Below, piece after piece: positions 16,038 through 22,892 of a stretch of DNA of 22,892 nt. The stretch's first letter is position 1, and each line of letters begins with the position of its first letter. The DNA comes from Stramenopiles sp. TOSAG23-3 (lineage: Eukaryota > Sar), in assembly GCA_900128585.1 (NCBI GenBank), contig LT642323.1, positions 1 through 22,892 of the forward strand, read 5' to 3'. A program made the position numbers and the translations under genes. A model generated the notes under the pieces. It was not told the origin of the DNA. It ran no database searches and saw only the letters and a list, made by a program, of their open reading frames with translations.

Positions 16038-16180
16038 GTTCGCTCTTTTTTTTTCGTCATCGGGGCCTTTTTTTTAATTATTAATATATGAAAATAGCAT
16101 ACTGAAACGAAATCTCATTCTTCGTTCTTTTTCGTCGCCGGGGCTTTTTTAAAATTAATTTTTAAAGAAGAAAATAATAG
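16038..16180. repeat. degenerate tandem duplication in spacer
   Basis: Two units of about 60 bp begin near 16038 and 16122. Each has CGTTC, a T run, TCGTC(AT/GC)CGGGGC(C), another T run, an AATTA-rich part and GAAAATA(AT)AG. They differ by indels and substitutions. The GC-rich core (CGGGGC) stands out in an AT-rich spacer. I do not know a function. Confidence 0.6.
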
Positions 16181-16391
16181 TAGTAGTAGTATGTAATAAA
16201 ATGGAGACTTTATGCGGTATTGGAAGTATGCACCACCACGAACGGTTCTTGTGTGGCACGTAGTTGTATAAGACATTTACAATTAAATTATTTACGACTG
16301 AAATTGAATACATTAATTGCCTGTGTAAAACAACCAATTATTTTAAAACAGTGAATAAATCTCATCCCAGTTTAACAAACATCACACAAAA

Positions 16392-18029
16392 ATGCCATCC
16401 CTAAACGGAATCTTACGTTTCGCAGTTGCTGTACTTGGCCTCTTTGCCTTTGCATTTCTCCTTGGAGGAATGCTTTCGTACAAGCGAATAAGTTTCAAAG
16501 AAATGCAAGTAACGGATCCTTTGTACATGGATGTACAGTCAGGTACGGTAATACGTGATTATGGCGAGGGATTGGGTAAAATTGCCTTTGAACGAGGCCT
16601 CTCTCCATCCTCAGCTTATGGAGACAAAGTGGAGTTATACAACATGTTCTACAATAACCCTGACATGCAAGTTTGCTTTGGTAACTACGATGATCAGAGC
16701 AAGTGGATCCCTGATGAAACAACAGGATGCAGATCAACATATATCGAACACAAAGTCACTTGCGACCCGACAGCACCAAACGCAGTCGCTCGTTCAAAAA
16801 CAGAGTGGAATTATGACGACTACATTTCAGACAAGAAAAAAAATCAGCGTCAACTGGAGGTAGCCGGTCGGCAATCACATGGAGGCGAGATGGATGGTGG
16901 AGGCGAGATGGGAGTGTACCTGGCCACATCATTTGTTTCTTTGCTTGTGGGATTGTCTGTCTTCTGGTGGTCCAATGACCAGGAACGGAAGTCAGTTCAT
17001 GTGTCCTCCTTACTGTTAATGATAATTGCAATATCCTTGCCTTACATATTCTTTTATCGTACCAGAGACAACGAATTTATCAATTGGGTCGAGTGCAAAG
17101 ATATGACAGACTTGGAATATTATGGTAGCGAAGCCGGGGCCACGTGTTTAACCAATACAAACGACAAAGCAGAGTGGGATAACGAAAACATTTATCTTGA
17201 CCGTATGGCTGTCGAAAAAACGAAATTATCATGCTCCTCGTTAGCAGAAGGCCAATGCAACAATGAGTGTACATGGGTTTCAACTGCAGTTTCAGGTACA
17301 GAAGAATCAGACACCCAACAAAAGATGGCTGCACTTACAGCGAAAACCTGCAGGCCAGCAACAATGGTAGGGAGGGAGGCTTTTCCATGCACAGCCCAGC
17401 AGAAGAAATTCTGGGAAAGGGCCGGCCTTGCCTGGAAAGGCAGTACTCGCGTTCGCTTAAGCTCAGCTGTCCGCTCTTCAGATGGAAACGATTTTGCATC
17501 CCAAAAGGTGAAATTCACAGATTACAAACTTGCTGCAGAGGATTGCATGAAAAAAAAAGACACCAAGTGCGTTACTGATCCATTATCGGCAATATCAGGT
17601 TGCACAACCCCAACTGACAATAAGCCATTATGTGATGAATATGAGTCGTTGGGAGCCGATTTCTTTTATGGACCCAAAGTTGCACTCACCAAGGCCATTT
17701 CCGGATCGACTGTATTTGACGCTTCCAGTACGTACAAAAACAATTTGGAAACTTACGGTTCATGCTCCGACGATGACCTCAAGTATCTTGAATTGAAGCT
17801 CGGTTTGGCTACATTTGCAAGGGCCGCTGTTCCAGCAGTTTGCCTCAGCGACCAAGCCGGAGAACAAAGGTCAAAGTACATGGACCAACTTCTTGCGCGG
17901 GCCGCAATTGGTCAAACTGGGATCATCTTCATGATGTTGGAGACAGCAGTAATATTTGTCCTCCTTCTGCTTGAAGTATGGACCGCCAGAAAAGAGCAAA
18001 AGCTCGACTCGGTGTCCCCAGAGGCCTAA
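16392..18029 (+). CDS. unknown four-span membrane protein with Cys-rich ectodomain
   Basis: 545 residues from ATG 16392-16394 (context AAAAATGCC). Hydrophobic segments lie at about 7-29, 175-193, 203-222 and 508-530. The stretch 30-174 has three Cys and is probably on one side. The large loop 223-507 has many Cys (for example C281, C289, C293, C320, C333, C385, C393, C404, C414, C458, C484) and an EGQCNNECTW motif typical of disulfide-bonded extracellular modules. The C-terminus is short and charged. The topology (short first end, two large loops, cytosolic ends) broadly recalls tetraspan proteins, but I recognise no family. A GGGEM-type repeat (164-173, HGGEMDGGGEMG) arises from a 13-bp direct repeat at about 16882 and 16899. 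It is divergent from the other unknown membrane gene. Confidence 0.8.
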   Translation: MPSLNGILRFAVAVLGLFAFAFLLGGMLSYKRISFKEMQVTDPLYMDVQSGTVIRDYGEGLGKIAFERGLSPSSAYGDKVELYNMFYNNPDMQVCFGNYDDQSKWIPDETTGCRSTYIEHKVTCDPTAPNAVARSKTEWNYDDYISDKKKNQRQLEVAGRQSHGGEMDGGGEMGVYLATSFVSLLVGLSVFWWSNDQERKSVHVSSLLLMIIAISLPYIFFYRTRDNEFINWVECKDMTDLEYYGSEAGATCLTNTNDKAEWDNENIYLDRMAVEKTKLSCSSLAEGQCNNECTWVSTAVSGTEESDTQQKMAALTAKTCRPATMVGREAFPCTAQQKKFWERAGLAWKGSTRVRLSSAVRSSDGNDFASQKVKFTDYKLAAEDCMKKKDTKCVTDPLSAISGCTTPTDNKPLCDEYESLGADFFYGPKVALTKAISGSTVFDASSTYKNNLETYGSCSDDDLKYLELKLGLATFARAAVPAVCLSDQAGEQRSKYMDQLLARAAIGQTGIIFMMLETAVIFVLLLLEVWTARKEQKLDSVSPEA

Positions 18030-18275
18030 ATGCGGAAAGAAGCTTCTTGTGCTGCTGGCACAATGCTTTGCATTCATCTTACACACACACATATGCAATC
18101 GTCAAGTGCAAGTGCGTGAGATCAAAAAACAATTTTTTTATTTTGAGGCTTTACATATAAAGTAATCTATAAAGAACGTACCGGTACATAGTAATCGATC
18201 TAAAAGAGAGTAGGGTATCTTATCTTATTATTAAAATCATACATACAATTAAAATAAAATACGTGGTGTGGTGGT

Positions 18276-18296
18276 ATTCCGTATTCCGTATTCCGT
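18276..18296. repeat. (ATTCCGT)3 heptanucleotide repeat
   Basis: Three exact tandem copies, about 245 bp upstream of the ankyrin-FN3-SAM start. The repeat begins inside a GGTATT hexamer. Confidence 0.9.
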
Positions 18297-18401
18297 CTGT
18301 ATTCTATGATACTATTAATACACCACTGATGTTGTTGTTATTATAATAATATAATAATAGCTTATATATTTTAATATTATTATATTATTTATATAACGGC
18401 A

Positions 18402-18436
18402 ATTTCATTTCATTTCATTTCATTTCATTTCATTTC
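18402..18436. repeat. (ATTTC)7 pentanucleotide repeat
   Basis: Seven exact tandem copies of ATTTC ending about 100 bp before the ATG of the ankyrin-FN3-SAM gene, so probably in the promoter or 5' leader. It is likely to vary in length between strains. Confidence 0.95.
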
Positions 18437-18538
18437 GATAGACTATTTCTAACAATATTTATTTATCACTCCTTATTTTTATTTCGTACATATTGATTAT
18501 TCAAAAAAACATTTCCTGGCTACTTGTCGCGGTTGAGA

Positions 18539-19834
18539 ATGGCAAGCCGCACATCTTATTATTCACAAAAATTGTACGCTGCCAGTTGCAACAACGATGT
18601 CGCTGAGGTGGAGGCTTTACTGCGTCAGGGTGCCGACGTGGACTACGTTGAGCCGGACTGGAAGACGACCCCATTGCATTGCGCCGCAATAAATGGGCAT
18701 AGAGAAATAGTCATACTTTTACTCCAGCGGGGCGCCAACCTGGAAGTCAAAGATGGGATGAATCTGACTCCAATGGAATGTTTGCGGAACAAAATTGATG
18801 AGCACGACGAAACACCGGCTTTGCGTCACGTGCTGCCAAAACCCGTTTACATGAAACGAGAGTCACTTAAAAAAATGTTAAACTTTTTTCAAGAATACTG
18901 TTCGGAACCGAAGGTCACGAAGACACACCTTGATATAATTCACTCTGAGATAGACGCAAAAATTTGCTACGTGGGAATTTCTGCACACGCAACGCACCGA
19001 TTGAAGGACGTATGGGACTCTTCGGGTTCTTTGGAATGGCAAGTTCGGACTACAGAAGTTGGCGCATTCTTCGAGGAAACTTCGACGTCCCCACATTTGT
19101 GGAACGTAACTTTGGAAGACAAAAGCAATCGCGACACAAACCCAGACTATAAGAAATCATTAGAAAAACCCAAGGTTAATCAAGCAAAAATGATCTACCC
19201 TCGGGGCAGGCGCTGTTTGAAGGAGGGGTACTTGGAGGCAGGGTCTGCGTACAAAATGAGATGCCGGCTCAAGACGCTGGAAAATTACCAAGGAGATTTG
19301 AAGACGGAATGGTCCGCTTGGTCGGCCCCGATCACATTCCCCCACGCATCGTTCGTGCCTTTTCTGCGGCGAATGGCGTTGGAAAAATACGTTAGCAATT
19401 TTGCAATGTTAGCCATTTACGAACCAAGGGATTTTTGTACGTACGATAAAGGAAAAATAGAAAAGGATTTTCGTTCATTCATGGACTTTAGAGAGCGGCG
19501 CCTTCTCCACTCCAGCGTCCAAGGGTATAAGAAAGAAGTTCGCTACCGCCCGCCAAAACATTTGGTCGAGCAATGCGATGAAGTGCATTGGAGCGAAAAC
19601 GTCTCTTTGCCGTTACGACAATTTCTAGAGTCCATCGGCCTTGGCCTTTACTTCGAGGACATGGTCATTTTCTGCGAGTCGATGGAGACCTTGCTTTACG
19701 CCTACGATAGCCAAGAGGAGCTCATAGACGATTTGAAGGAAGTCCTTCCCGAGATGAAACCTGCCCACAGGAGAATTTTGTGGAAAAACATCAGAAAAAC
19801 CACTGCGTGGAAAAGGGCCTGTAAAGGACAATAG
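18539..19834 (+). CDS. ankyrin-FN3-SAM scaffold protein
   Basis: 431 residues from ATG 18539-18541; the five open codons before it begin with TTG. Two ankyrin repeats cover about 10-75 (LYAASCNNDVAEVEALLRQG; WKTTPLHCAAINGHREIVIL). A fibronectin type III-like domain spans roughly 130-268, with its end clearest: GSAYKMRCRLKTL and TEWSAWSAPITF match the last strands of FN3. A helical segment at 271-325 (FLRRMALEKYVSNFAMLAIY) looks SAM-like. A better SAM domain lies at about 355-420 (LRQFLESIGLGLYFEDMVIF to RRILWKNIRK). All parts are protein-interaction modules, so I infer a cytosolic scaffold, perhaps cytoskeletal or ciliary given similar combinations in protists. It resembles the ankyrin/SAM-like gene at 7768-8937 in layout. 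It is convergent with the helicase gene. Confidence 0.82.
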   Translation: MASRTSYYSQKLYAASCNNDVAEVEALLRQGADVDYVEPDWKTTPLHCAAINGHREIVILLLQRGANLEVKDGMNLTPMECLRNKIDEHDETPALRHVLPKPVYMKRESLKKMLNFFQEYCSEPKVTKTHLDIIHSEIDAKICYVGISAHATHRLKDVWDSSGSLEWQVRTTEVGAFFEETSTSPHLWNVTLEDKSNRDTNPDYKKSLEKPKVNQAKMIYPRGRRCLKEGYLEAGSAYKMRCRLKTLENYQGDLKTEWSAWSAPITFPHASFVPFLRRMALEKYVSNFAMLAIYEPRDFCTYDKGKIEKDFRSFMDFRERRLLHSSVQGYKKEVRYRPPKHLVEQCDEVHWSENVSLPLRQFLESIGLGLYFEDMVIFCESMETLLYAYDSQEELIDDLKEVLPEMKPAHRRILWKNIRKTTAWKRACKGQ

Positions 19835-20003
19835 TAATAAACCTTTAATTTTTTAAATTAAAAACTGGCTGTTATTTTAATATTAAAATTTATCTTCCTC
19901 GTGTACCGCGAAAATGAATCTGCTCCTTTTGTCCATTTAAAAGGTTTACGTTCCTTCATGTACTCGCTTACTACCAACTAACTAATCAATATACCCTGAT
20001 TTA

Positions 20004-20227
20004 AAATGAGAGTCTTAAAACATACTATGATATATAAATCAATATGCCCTTGTCACGTAGTCTTGACTATCATGCTCAGGTGTACTCCATGCGTGGTCCG
20101 AATCGGTAGGTCGATTTGTGTATTTGCGTCGAAAATTTTTAACAACAAAAAATTGGCTGTTGTTTAAGCATACTCTATAAAAAAAAACAAATTATATATA
20201 TTTTAGTATGCTTTAAAACTCTCATTT
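20004..20227. mobile_element. candidate MITE with 24-bp terminal inverted repeats
   Basis: The left end 20004-20027 (AAATGAGAGTCTTAAAACAT then ACTA) is the reverse complement of the right end 20204-20227 at 22 of 24 positions. TTTA lies directly outside both ends (20000-20003 and 20228-20231), as a target-site duplication would. The 224-bp length and lack of coding capacity fit a miniature inverted-repeat transposable element. An inner, imperfect inverted repeat (TTTAAGCATACT at 20163 against the right arm) is also present. In AT-rich DNA a 4-bp TTTA match could be chance. No partner transposase is seen in the window. Confidence 0.5.
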
Positions 20228-20346
20228 TTTATAAAAAACAAATTATAAAAAACAAATTATATAGTTACTAGTCTAATTATATATACTTACATAATTTGTT
20301 TTTTAAAAAAATAATAAGAGAGAATTGCAATTTTTATATCATAAAT

Positions 20347-20526
20347 ATGATATCATATGTGATACAAGTTAAACTTTGTATGAATACGTTAAGATACTTT
20401 CGTAAAGAAGTAAAAGATATGATATCATTATGTAAAAACAAATTATATATATGTTATTACAAAGTAGGAGTTTTTTACTTTTTTTTTAGAAAAAGCAACA
20501 CTTCTGATTATAAAGAAATAATATAA
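20347..20526 (+). CDS. doubtful 59-residue AT-rich ORF
   Basis: The frame from ATG 20347 to TAA gives a peptide rich in Lys, Ile, Tyr and Phe (MISYVIQVKLCMNTLRYF, then a Lys/Cys-rich middle and FYFFFRKSN). The composition is unlike every other gene here and closer to organelle-type AT-rich DNA. An open frame of 60 codons at this AT content is mildly unexpected, but I recognise nothing. It could be an organelle-derived insertion, part of a repeat element or chance. Confidence 0.15.
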   Translation: MISYVIQVKLCMNTLRYFRKEVKDMISLCKNKLYICYYKVGVFYFFFRKSNTSDYKEII

Positions 20527-20668
20527 AACGAGCGTACAATTTCGAAATTTTATTTACACACCACAAATGTTTGCACAGACCTTGAAGCAAACACCCCAAC
20601 ATTTAAACTCGACGCCTCCTCTTGCTCGATGTCTATTCCTTCATCTCTCTGTAAAACCACGGCGCCCT

Positions 20669-22468
20669 TTACCACCTGTTATTTTCGCTTCTGGGCACGC
20701 CGTTTCTGCCTTCAACTCTTAGCCCGGGCATTCCCCTCAACCCCATCTTTCCGACCGTTTTCGCCAAAAGAGCGGGGGACTCTGGCAGCATAAGGCACCC
20801 CTTCGCGAACATGTTAGCGTGCTCAACTAGGAGATTCTTGTTCCACCTTAATCGTTTCAAATTGGAGTTGTAATACCCCAGCCAAGCCTGGTACCCCATC
20901 GTGCAGGTTTTCGTCGGTAGGTTGTAGAGTGCCCCCGCTACGCTCGACTTCACGGTCTCCATCGCAGGTCCGGCGATGGCGGGCCGCATTTGCATCGGCT
21001 GGTCCCGGCATTCGTTCAAAAAGTGCCTTTCAAAGTCGGCAAGAAGAAGAATGCCGCAGCCGCCTTTGCCCGCGCGGGCCGTCCTCCCCAAGCGGTGAAT
21101 GTACTGGGCCTTGTCGCTTGGTATCCCTACTTGGATTACCATCGACACGTCTGGGTAGTCCATCCCGCGCGCAGTCACGTCACTTGTGAACATAATCATG
21201 CCGTGCCCATTTCGAAACTTGGTAGAAACCTTGGTGCGGGCGCTTTGGGACTTTCTGGAATGAATTTCAAGAACATTTTCCCCCATCAAATTGAACAGCT
21301 CCGCGTTCAGTTGGGTCAAGCGCGCTGTGACGAAGAAAACAATAATTTTGTAGCCTGGAATTTTCTTTCCCTCTTCAACGGCATGCGCGAGCTGTATGAA
21401 CTGTTCGTCGAATTTGTAGACCGTTGCAAACTGGGGCACACGCTTGTGGGTTCCTTGGTCTTCCTCGCCGACGCAATCGACGTGCTTGAAGTCTGACCGC
21501 AACGCAAACTTGGACATGTTCAGAATATCCTTAGGCATGGTGGCAGAGAACAGCAACGTCTGCCTCTCGGCCTTTGGCGGTAGCATGTTCAGCATTCTGG
21601 TGATTTCAGGCCTGAACCCCATTTCAAGGAGCTGGTCGGCTTCGTCAAATATCAAACACCGAAGCCCACCGCCGCGAAGGGCACTCGCAAGACCGTTATT
21701 TTCCAAATGATCGTTCAAGCGGCCTGGTGTCCCTACCAAAATGTCTGGAAAATTGAACTGGCGGAATCGGCGAAGGTCCGTTTTCACGTTCGTGCCACCG
21801 TAACAGCACTGCAGGGAGATCTTTAGGTAGGTCAAAAGTTGCTTCGCTTCCGCTTCGATCTGGCAGGCAAGCTCCCTGGTCGGCGATATGATAAGAACGG
21901 AAGTTTTCCCCTGGCGTGCTTGGAACGACACGGTTTCGTGGACCCGGTGAATCGCTGGAATCAGAAAGCCGAGCGTTTTCCCCGTGCCAGTTTTGGCCTT
22001 CACCAGGACGTCGCCACCGTCTACGGAGACGGGGATGGAGAGCTCTTGGCACTTCGTCATGACCTCGTAGCCGAGAACATTAGCAATGGCGTCTTTGATG
22101 GGTTGACACACGGCCAACTGATCAAAGCGGGCGGAACCCATCGCAGCGCGAGTGGTAGAGCTTGTTCTGCTGTTTGGGTTATTCACCACCGGTGTCGGCT
22201 GACTTTGCGGGGCCCCCTGTTTCGTCTGGTTCCCGTTAGAGTCTCCCGCACCACCTTTGTTTCGGTTCTTGCGTCTGTTGCGTCTCTTTTTTGGCTTTGA
22301 ATCACCTGCATTCTGCGGCGAACTTCGCTTCAGGCTTCCCCCTTCACCCGCACCACTCGAATTCGCCGCCCCACCTTTGTTTCGGTTCTTCCGCCTGTTG
22401 CGGCTCTTCTTTGGCTTGGACTCGCCGCCACCCGCGTTTCCGTTACTGTGATTAGCAAAACTACTCAT
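20669..22468 (-). CDS. DEAD-box ATP-dependent RNA helicase
   Basis: 599 residues from ATG 22466-22468. After a disordered N-terminus the two RecA-like domains carry all family motifs: Q motif (about 115-145), AKTGTGKT (158-165), PTRELA (196-201), TPGR (247-250), DEAD (275-278), SAT (308-310), TSDVTARGMD (428-437) and HRLGRTAR (458-465). The C-terminal extension (500-585), with YQAWLGYYNS (526-535) and KMGLRGMPGL (574-583), resembles the plant RH25/RH26/RH31 and yeast Mss116 group, which unwind structured RNA, often in organelles or nucleoli. I infer RNA remodelling. The N-terminus holds two copies of a 40-residue unit starting SKPKK(S/R)RNRRKNRNKGGA (17-56 and from 57), giving basic RNA-binding or nucleolar-type stretches rather than a presequence. 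It lies convergent with the ankyrin-SAM gene. Confidence 0.92.
   Translation of the reverse strand: MSSFANHSNGNAGGGESKPKKSRNRRKNRNKGGAANSSGAGEGGSLKRSSPQNAGDSKPKKRRNRRKNRNKGGAGDSNGNQTKQGAPQSQPTPVVNNPNSRTSSTTRAAMGSARFDQLAVCQPIKDAIANVLGYEVMTKCQELSIPVSVDGGDVLVKAKTGTGKTLGFLIPAIHRVHETVSFQARQGKTSVLIISPTRELACQIEAEAKQLLTYLKISLQCCYGGTNVKTDLRRFRQFNFPDILVGTPGRLNDHLENNGLASALRGGGLRCLIFDEADQLLEMGFRPEITRMLNMLPPKAERQTLLFSATMPKDILNMSKFALRSDFKHVDCVGEEDQGTHKRVPQFATVYKFDEQFIQLAHAVEEGKKIPGYKIIVFFVTARLTQLNAELFNLMGENVLEIHSRKSQSARTKVSTKFRNGHGMIMFTSDVTARGMDYPDVSMVIQVGIPSDKAQYIHRLGRTARAGKGGCGILLLADFERHFLNECRDQPMQMRPAIAGPAMETVKSSVAGALYNLPTKTCTMGYQAWLGYYNSNLKRLRWNKNLLVEHANMFAKGCLMLPESPALLAKTVGKMGLRGMPGLRVEGRNGVPRSENNRW
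22242..22437 (-). repeat. 120-bp in-frame tandem duplication in helicase N-terminus
   Basis: The stretch encoding SKPKK(S/R)RNRRKNRNKGGA occurs twice, 120 bp (40 codons) apart: CCACCTTTGTTTCGGTTCTT lies at both 22252 and 22372. The second unit is partial and more diverged at its ends. The first unit contains the segment shared with the membrane protein. Confidence 0.85.
22397..22437 (-). repeat. 41-bp segment shared with membrane-protein gene, copy 2
   Basis: Counterpart of 14313-14353, 39/41 identical and in the same phase. It encodes AGGGESKPKKSRN (residues 12-24). Because this module is itself duplicated within the helicase (22242-22437), the helicase is the more likely source. Confidence 0.9.
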
Positions 22469-22811
22469 CTCTATCGTTTCTCAGTAAGCGTCTGTATATA
22501 TGTATGTATAAATATATCGAATGATTTCAGTTTGAATCCAAATTCACTTTTTAATTCTTCTACAATTTCTCCCTCAATTCCCTATTTCTTGTTGGATAAT
22601 CTTTTTTACACATCGATTAGTCTAGCAAACAAAACACAATTTTAATATACGAAATGAAGAGTGATGAGTGTGCGGTCATGTGGTCATCCATCATCACAAA
22701 CAAACAAAACACAATAATAAAAATGAAAAATAGAACTGAAATAGCACTGAGATCAGTTTCTTCTTCTTTTTACTTCTTTTTACTTCTTCTTCTTTCTTCT
22801 TCTACTTCTTC

Positions 22812-22843
<32 letters not shown>

Positions 22844-22892
22844 CTTCTTCTTTCTTCTTCTTCTTTTTCTTCTTCTTCTTCTTCTTTCTTCT
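22469..22892. other. helicase upstream region ending in a TTC tract
   Basis: 424 bp upstream of the helicase ATG. An AT-rich, T-rich leader with TATATG/TATGTATA repeats (about 22493-22517) is followed by an AT-rich spacer and, from about 22758, a long TTC repeat to the window end. I see no credible coding frame. Unlike six other genes, no GGTATT motif precedes this start within the window. Confidence 0.6.
22758..22892. repeat. long (TTC)n microsatellite at window end
   Basis: About 135 bp of nearly pure pyrimidine, mostly TTC units with occasional TTTC, TAC and TTTTT interruptions, reaching the last base of the window. It is of the type that often ends an assembly and can form triplex DNA. 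Confidence 0.95.

Larger units (their letters stand above)
15510..16391. other. divergent intergenic region between two membrane-protein genes
   Basis: 882 bp with TTAAATACC (15647-15655) about 140 bp before the minus-strand start, the second flanking repeat (15739-15764), a degenerate tandem duplication (16038-16180), and GGTATT (16216-16221) 171 bp before the plus-strand start. It is otherwise AT-rich. Short open frames on either strand have TTG or AT-driven composition and I do not accept them. Confidence 0.55.
18030..18538. other. spacer with two microsatellites upstream of ankyrin-SAM gene
   Basis: AT-rich spacer between two plus-strand genes. It carries three tandem copies of ATTCCGT (18276-18296), an AT-only stretch with many ATTATAATA repeats (18338-18395), and seven copies of ATTTC (18402-18436), the last about 100 bp before the ATG at 18539. 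I see no coding frame. Confidence 0.65.
19835..20668. other. very AT-rich convergent spacer with candidate MITE
   Basis: The 834 bp between the stops of the ankyrin-SAM and helicase genes hold two copies of a 19-bp motif (19861-19880, 20149-20167), a 224-bp inverted-repeat element (20004-20227), several copies of AAACAAATTATA in both orientations (20184-20445), a 14-bp palindrome ATATGATATCATAT (20345-20358) and a 60-codon AT-rich open frame (20347-20526). The AT content is highest from about 20160 to 20530. Confidence 0.6.

Noticed and set aside
20929-22300. Plus-strand frames across the helicase
   Set aside because: They are antisense to a fully recognisable DEAD-box helicase and have no family features.

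Overview
This window looks like nuclear DNA of a small flagellated eukaryotic microbe; I cannot name the lineage. The evidence is a spliceosomal intron with textbook signals (10579-10885), a nuclear-encoded mitochondrial ribosomal protein with a presequence, a HECT ubiquitin ligase domain, a signal-peptide polygalacturonase, and a long protein whose RPxSA/RPxTA motifs and helical N-terminal region recall ciliary proteins of the TSNAXIP1 type. Genes are close together and nearly all are single-exon. Coding DNA is moderately GC-rich; the 0.2-0.9 kb spacers are strongly AT-rich with many simple repeats. This was judged by eye, not counted. The window ends inside a long TTC tract, as a contig end might.

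Layout. 24-281 (-): small basic protein of unknown function. 645-2450: a HECT domain (-) and the C-terminal half of a CRAL-TRIO/Sec14 protein (+), abutting head to head, both without their N-termini. 3193-3624 (-): mitochondrial small-subunit protein mS33. 4191-5573 (-): secreted GH28-family enzyme, divergent from 6256-7137 (+), a GT25-family glycosyltransferase. 7768-8937 (+): ankyrin/SAM-like protein. 9633-9947 (+): small unknown protein, convergent with the two-exon coiled-coil putative ciliary gene 10129-13549 (-). 14073-15509 (-): unknown protein with about eight membrane segments, divergent from 16392-18029 (+), an unknown four-span membrane protein with a Cys-rich ectodomain. 18539-19834 (+): ankyrin-FN3-SAM scaffold, convergent with 20669-22468 (-), a DEAD-box RNA helicase.

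No shared pathway links these genes; the order looks like ordinary eukaryotic gene scatter. The unusual part is genome dynamics. (1) At about 1880-1900 two truncated genes are fused head to head. (2) A 41-bp in-frame segment (39/41 identical) occurs both in the helicase N-terminus and in a loop of the eight-span membrane protein. (3) That membrane gene is followed by a collapsed copy of its own locus: 3' end plus distal flanking repeat, with the middle missing. (4) A 224-bp element with 24-bp terminal inverted repeats and a TTTA duplication lies at 20004-20227. (5) A 19-bp motif recurs in two convergent spacers, and a GGTATT motif sits upstream of six starts in the same orientation relative to transcription. 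I found no convincing rRNA, tRNA, CRISPR array, virus or complete transposon.
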